Assembly: GCA_035235625.1 (NCBI GenBank)
Contig: CP141142.1
Span: 13,422,995-13,486,994, forward strand
DNA: 64,000 nucleotides
Direction: 5' to 3'
Source: Saururus chinensis
Taxonomy: Eukaryota; Streptophyta; Magnoliopsida; Piperales; Saururaceae
The translations under genes and the position numbers were made by a program. Below are positions 59,276-64,000 of this stretch, one piece after another (positions within the stretch are counted from its first letter, which is position 1; each line of letters opens with the position of its first letter). The notes under the pieces were generated by a model. The model did not search any database. It was not told the origin of the DNA and saw only the letters and a list, made by a program, of their open reading frames with translations.

Positions 59276-60009
59276 AGCTGAATAATTTTATTTTCTAGTT
59301 GTGCAAATCAGATAAATGGTCCATGACTCAGGATTGCTTAGTTTTTGCTGAAAATTTTCTCTTTGGTTAGCATGATGACTAAAACTGTTGGTATGTTTTT
59401 GTTTGTTTTTACAATGGCATTGATATCATTTTTTATGAATGATAAGAAGCACTATGTAATTTTTGTTGATGCACAAATATTGAGCCAGCAGGGACTAAAA
59501 ATTTTATACAGAGCTAGCATGTCAAAAATTAACATCGTCATCATCTTCATCTAGATCTTAACAATCAAGGACACAAAATTCTGGTAGAATTTATTTCCAA
59601 ATGCTCATATTGTACTTTGTCAACTTTATGGTCATGTACTATAAATTACAATGTTATTAGTATCTTTCATTTATTATTTTAATGTTTTTTTGACATGTAT
59701 GCATTGGATGCCTATTGAAATATTTGTTGGTATCCTAAGGTTTAGTGGGGGAACATCTTCTCAACCTGGTCCAGGTGTTGGCTCTAAACTTTGGGATGGA
59801 TAGACAATTCAGGTTTTTGTGAATGCTTGGGTATGACAGTAGAACTTGTATCTGAAATACCATAAAGATTATTTCAAATATCTAATCTTTTATAAGAAAT
59901 CTCAGTTAAATATTACATCAATTTATTATGGCTGCTATTGAGTGGAATCTATAGTTGTAGGTGTTTATTTTTGTACATGTCCTCTTTATACTTGTGCCTA
60001 GGAATATTT

Positions 60010-60195
60010 CTCATGGAGCATATCGTCGATCATTCCTAGGCACTATTGATGATTGTCACTTTGTAGCAGTCTATGTAAAGAAAGATGCACCTATGCTTCC
60101 AATTTCAACTACTTGGAGGAGATATCACTAATCGAATACCGATGCAAGGGAGAAGTTATACAAGGACATAGTGATTGATATGTCTATGTGGTAGT
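60010..60195 (+). pseudogene. OTU-type MULE domain fragment
   Basis: The frame reads GAYRRSFLGTIDDCHFVAVY, then VKKDAPMLPISTTWRRYH, a TAA stop and SNTDAREKLYKDIV. The pattern H-FV-V----P-LP----W-R-H is typical of the OTU-like tail that many plant MULE transposases carry. The transposase core is absent. It supports assigning the surrounding insertion to MULEs independently of its termini. Confidence 0.5.
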
Positions 60196-60300
60196 TTACC
60201 ATTGTCGGCAATTTCTACTGTAGACATAACGGAGTAGTTGATGATCGTTTTTGCGATGTGATACATTATTTGAAACTTTAGCTCAATTATTTGGTTAGAT

Positions 60301-60515
60301 TTATATTTTGATTTTTGTGATGGGATACATGTACACGAAGGAATGGATGTGAAGTTAGGTTAAGGTGAAGATGTATATGAAAAAGTTATATTTTGATTTT
60401 TGCGATGGGATACATGTACATGAAGGAATGGATTTGAAGTTAGGTTAAGGTGAAGATGTATGTACAAGACAAAGTTACATTTTGATTTTTGCGATGAAAT
60501 ACATGTACATGAATT
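60301..60515. repeat. Tandem repeat, 85-89 bp, about 2.5 units
   Basis: Units start at 60301, 60386 and 60475. Each begins TTATATTTTGATTTTTGYGATG (with one changed base in the third unit) and continues through GGAATGGAT and GTTAGGTTAAGGTGAAG. No coding role is visible. Confidence 0.8.
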
Positions 60516-60587
60516 ATAAGCTCAATGTTTTGATTAGATCAAATTATGTGTTTAATTTGAAGATAAGTTTAAAAATTGTTCATATTA

Positions 60588-61320
60588 TACCTTCTAGAAC
60601 AGCTCTCATAGTGAGCGCCCCCTGACAGATCACAAAGTCTCATACAGTGAGCGCCCACCGAGAGAGCACATGACCTGCAATGGAGCCCAGCAATCTTTCT
60701 GGAATTTCTCTCACAAGGGTGCCCCCCGATAGATTACAAAGTATCATACGATGGGTGCTCACCAAGAGAGCAATGGGCGTCCACTATGAAAGCAAATGGC
60801 TTGCATTGGAACCCAGTGAATCCTTCTAGAACTGCTCTCAGGGTGGTCACCCCTCGATAGATTACAAGGAATCATACGGGGGCGCCCACTGAGAGAGTTA
60901 ATAGCCCACTTTGGAGCCCTGGTAATCTTTCTAGAATTACTCTCATGATGGATGCCCCCCAACAGATTACAAGGAAGCATGCGGTGGGTGCCCACTGAGA
61001 GAACAGATAACCAGCATTAGATCCCCGACAATCTTTCTAAAACTGCTCTCACGGTGGGTGCCCCCCGACAAATTATAAGCAAGCATACGGTGGGTACCTA
61101 CTGAGAAGAGTAAATGGCCCACATTCGAGCCCCATCAACTCTTCTAGAACTGCTCCCACGGTGGGCACCCCTGACATATTACAAAGAAGCATACAGTGGG
61201 CCCACTGAGAGAGCAAATGACCTACATTCAAGCCCATACAATCTTTCTAGAACTGCTCTCACAGTGGGCACCCCCCGACAGAAAATAATGTTTTATATAG
61301 TAGGCACTCACCGTATAAAA
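60588..61320. repeat. Tandem array of about 105-bp units, seven copies
   Basis: The anchor TTCTAGAACTGCTCTCA or a variant recurs at about 60593, 60692, 60825, 60930, 61033, 61141 and 61245. Each unit also contains GGTGGGTGCC and CCACTGAGAGAGCA. TGCTCTCACGGTGGG and CCCACTGAGAGAGCA are near-complementary, so each unit can fold on itself. The second unit is longer by about 28 bp. The array ends about 200 bp inside the MULE's right terminus. Confidence 0.82.
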
Positions 61321-61534
61321 TGTCAAGATTGTAGACATAACAGTGGGTAGGGCAAACAAAAATGTCCCAAGAACTGGTGGAAAATGAGTAAGTAGGAGGG
61401 GTATTGAAATGGAAAAAAAATATAATTTAAGATGGGGGTATAGATGAGAAATTATTATAAATTAACATGGGGTAAGGGAGATACGGGGTACTGAGAGGTT
61501 TTTTGGGGAGCAAATAGACGCGTTCTATAAATTA

Positions 61535-62391
61535 ATTGATGGGGGAAATAAGTAATTATGAGGGAACCTCAGACAATAGTGTAGGGGCGGGAGTAACAAC
61601 TTTCCTTAATTATATTGAGTGAATTAAGTAAACATGCACGCATAGAAATTTATTTCAATTTTTTTCACAAAATTTATGCAAAATGTATATTTTAGGTAAG
61701 ATATTTGATAGATTTATAATTAGGGTAAGTTTTTTTTATAGTTTAGGAAATATAACAGTAAGTTTTTTATTGTTTAGATAAATTATTTTTTAAGCTTTTA
61801 CATTTGGGACACATTAATTTTTGGGTCAAAGATTTTACGTCTTCCTTCCTCTTTGCACTTCTCAAATTTTGCCTAATTTTTTTTCAAAATAACCTGAATC
61901 AGACGTAAATGACTTTTCATTGAAATGAAGACTTTATTATTGTGTAAGGAGAGTTTATTGTTAATTATTCCCTCCACCCCATAATAAGTGTAGCTTGGAT
62001 TAAGAAACCAAAATGAAATCCTTTTAGTTCACATTTATTTTCAAATTCAAACACTTGAGACTAGATGAAGTATATAGCTCCCTTTACCAAAAAAAAAAAG
62101 GAAAAAAAGATTTATTTATTTACTTACATAGTATACTTAGGTTGTTGGTTGATTAGCAAGTTTAGTTTATTTCACCGATATTATTAGTTGTTTATTACAT
62201 TGCAGTACAAGGTAGAGGTAAAGGGAGTGGCATTGACAGATGGAGAAAGCATAAGGTGTAAGGTCATAAAAAAATATAGATTAATATATGATAAAATTGA
62301 GAAATTTTGTTAAATTTTGGTCGGGTAATTGAGTTATTGGGTAAGTGAGGATATTGTTGGGGTTCCGCTTTCTATGGAACCCCAACAATAC
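61535..62391 (-). other. Intron of BAHD copy C, proximal part
   Basis: Collinear with copy A 346-1175, with only small differences. It ends at the splice donor GTATTG (62391 downward on the minus strand). A 15-bp perfect inverted repeat lies at 62352-62366 and 62376-62390, touching the donor. Confidence 0.75.
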
Positions 62392-62835
62392 CTGAATCAA
62401 GAGCAGGGGGCAGTCGAGGATCCCACTTGAACCAGGTACATCATAAAGAAGATCGTTCGAACCAGGGAATGGAGGCTGAAGATTATCCTCGAATTGGGCA
62501 AGCATGAGGTCGGTGTCAGCCTCAATGAAGAAGATGCTCTCCACAGTGCACTCCATGATGAGCTTCCGGTTGGGGCCTTCCCTCAGCCTGCCGGCGAAAG
62601 GGTAGTATGGAACAAGTGATCTGGATAGGGCATCTCTAATGATAGCCGCAGGGTCTCTCCCTTCCATCCTGGGATCAGCCCGGTAGAACTGGATGTTCGG
62701 CAAATGGAACCTGAGGGTTTCTTGATCGTCTGTATCTGATAGCAGCTTCCACTCATGTGGGGTGGGCGGCGCGATAAGTATCACAAGAACGGGTTCTTGC
62801 TTCCTAACATAGATTTCGAGCTCGTCGGAGGCCAT
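62392..62835 (-). CDS. BAHD acyltransferase, exon 1, copy C
   Basis: These 148 codons run from ATG at 62835 to the phase-0 donor after LLLIQ. They are close to copy A along the whole length: LVPYYPFAGRLREGPNRKL, DLLYDVPGSSGILDCPLLL and YRADPRMEGRDPA are all kept. Differences include one extra proline codon (APPTPHEW). No stop or frameshift is present, so the exon itself could be translated. Its partner exon 2 at 50691-51555 is shortened and shifted, and the intron holds a 9.7-kb insertion. As a gene, copy C is therefore probably dead, though read-through into the intron would give a short N-terminal protein. Confidence 0.78.
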
Positions 62836-64000
62836 GAATCCAAAGAGGAGAAGGTAAATGACACTGAGGTGCCCAAGTTAGCTAGTGGGAGGATGAAGGT
62901 GAACGATGAATGTGTGGGCTGACACGCTGTCTCTTCGAGAACATACTTCAATGAGTTTGTCACATGAGAATTCAAATCCCTTTGTGAAAGCTTCCCGAGC
63001 GGAGTACATAGTGTACACGTTAGTGCATGCCCCTTTGGTGACTCAACCAGTAATTTGTACTCCCTCTGTCTTATATTAATGGTTATATTTAAAAAATAAT
63101 AATTTTATTAAATAGTAAAATCTACATAAGAAAAAATAAGTTTATGATATTCTTTTTCAAGTAGCAAGCTACTTAAATTTAACAAATTTAAGCTTTTAAT
63201 ATGAACAAACTTTTTTGCTAAATAGAACTATTAATTTAAAATAGAGTATCTTCTAAGTTTGTCAGCAACTATTTAGGTCTGCATAAGTATGCAGAAATTC
63301 AACCTCAATGCCAATATCTATTGTACATGCATGAGCCGTTTTTTATATCTGCTCACAAATTACTGCATATGTCAAGTAGGCATTGGTGGTTGAGCACCAT
63401 TTTCCTATACATGCTACACGTACTAAATTAGTATTTCTCTAAATTTTTTGGTGTCCACTCTTTTTCTCATTTAACAAATGTTGTTCACGAGTCATGTTAG
63501 GGTCATGGCTATGTCCGAACCACTGTATTCATTTATACTCGTATTTAAAGAATTAGCACCTTACATAATGAATAATGTTGGTGAAAGCACACATCTAAAT
63601 TACACTTTAGAACTTCTAGCCAAGAATCCATAAATTGATTTTGTTTATTATTATAAACATTGTTCAAAACCTCAAGATTTGGACTTGACATCTAACACTA
63701 TGGAGCAGAGTCGATTCATAGTTTTGATTGAGTCACAATAGAGTCATGTAGGATCGAAGTTTTTATTTTTGAATAATTTTCACCCATTGTCAATTTAGTG
63801 AGTTTGACGGTGCACACACTAGTAAATGCTAGTGCAACTTAGCAGCAAACGCATTCGACATCACATGAATTATATGTATGCCATCAATTATGAGGATGGA
63901 CGGTAAAACATCACTAGTGATCCCGCTGGTGAAGCTTCATGATTGAATTTGACTTCACCACATGATACTCATGCTGACTCTTGGATGTTCTTCCTGAGCT
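62836..64000 (-). other. Upstream region of BAHD copy C
   Basis: Collinear with copy A 2042-3440, with a deletion near 62930 and another near 63780. It contains a Stowaway MITE at the same place as copy A. No ORF of note is present. Confidence 0.65.
63060..63246. mobile_element. Stowaway-like MITE, intact left end
   Basis: It starts CTCCCTCTGTCTTATATTAA after TA (63058-63059) and ends before TA (63247-63248). It is orthologous to 2412-2585, with a better left end and a worn right end. Confidence 0.65.

Larger units (their letters stand above)
51850..61525. mobile_element. MULE in the intron of BAHD copy C, hosting a chromovirus
   Basis: The ends are inverted: GAAAGCGTTTATATACACCC on the left and GAACGCGTCTATTTGCTCCC on the right (minus strand), with similarity for about 45 bp. 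A perfect 9-bp duplication TATAAATTA flanks it (51841-51849, 61526-61534), as Mutator-type transposition makes. The empty site, with one TATAAATTA, is at 337-345 in copy A and is recognisable at about 12674-12684 in copy B. Without the chromovirus and its duplicated 5 bp, the element is about 3.26 kb. It has no transposase catalytic core. It holds a DUF295-like gene fragment, an OTU-type MULE domain fragment and two tandem arrays near its right end. Confidence 0.87.

Noticed and set aside
50691-62835. Annotating copy C as an intact two-exon gene
   Set aside because: Exon 2 lacks its usual first residues and an acceptor site, and shows a frame change relative to copy B.
1-64000. CRISPR arrays, tRNA or rRNA genes
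   Set aside because: No regularly spaced identical repeats with unique spacers and no tRNA- or rRNA-like sequence were seen. The tandem arrays found have no spacers.

Overview
The window looks like repeat-rich nuclear DNA of a flowering plant, probably a non-grass monocot. The intergenic DNA is AT-rich, the one well-kept host exon is GC-rich in third positions, and plant families dominate: Tekay-, Athila- and Galadriel/Reina-like Ty3 elements, Ty1/copia, CACTA, Mutator-like (MULE), Tourist and Stowaway. I see no bacterial-style gene organisation, tRNA, rRNA or CRISPR. The organism assignment is inference.

The host gene content is one small family: three minus-strand copies of a two-exon BAHD acyltransferase gene of the alcohol acyl/benzoyltransferase type. 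Copy A has exon 1 at 1601-2041, with its exon 2 outside the window. Copy B is scattered over 8250-18535 and is clearly dead. Copy C has exon 1 at 62392-62835 and exon 2 at 50691-51555; it keeps both family motifs but has a shortened exon 2 and a frameshift. The three copies share intron and upstream sequence. They therefore act as aligned reference copies that reveal each insertion and its empty site.

Layout: 1-5900, copy A with a MULE-type end, Stowaway and Tourist MITEs, and a fold-back MULE-like element at 3689-4870. 5900-8250, AT-rich DNA with a second candidate fold-back element. 8250-18535, copy B, broken by an Athila-like fragment, a hAT-like MITE, a gypsy LTR piece and a complete non-autonomous CACTA element (13353-17503) that carries exons of a SAC-domain phosphoinositide phosphatase gene. 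19400-30420, a broken Tekay-type chromovirus and LTR debris. 30420-37600, an old MULE with a mudrA-type transposase on the minus strand and an Ulp1-like protease on the plus strand. 39722-44824, a large solo LTR with an Athila-like solo LTR nested inside it. 46815-49856, a 5'-truncated copia element. 50691-62835, copy C.

The most notable structure is inside copy C's intron. A MULE (51850-61525) is flanked by a 9-bp target duplication, and the matching empty site is present in copy A. A 6410-bp chromovirus (51969-58378) with its own 5-bp duplication sits inside that MULE. The MULE also holds an F-box/DUF295-like gene fragment, an OTU-type MULE domain and two tandem-repeat arrays. The chromovirus LTRs differ at about 26 of 865 sites, and every difference is a transition. 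I found no complete, clearly working host gene and no clearly novel defence or metabolic system. The value of the window lies in its readable nesting order and in the captured gene fragments.
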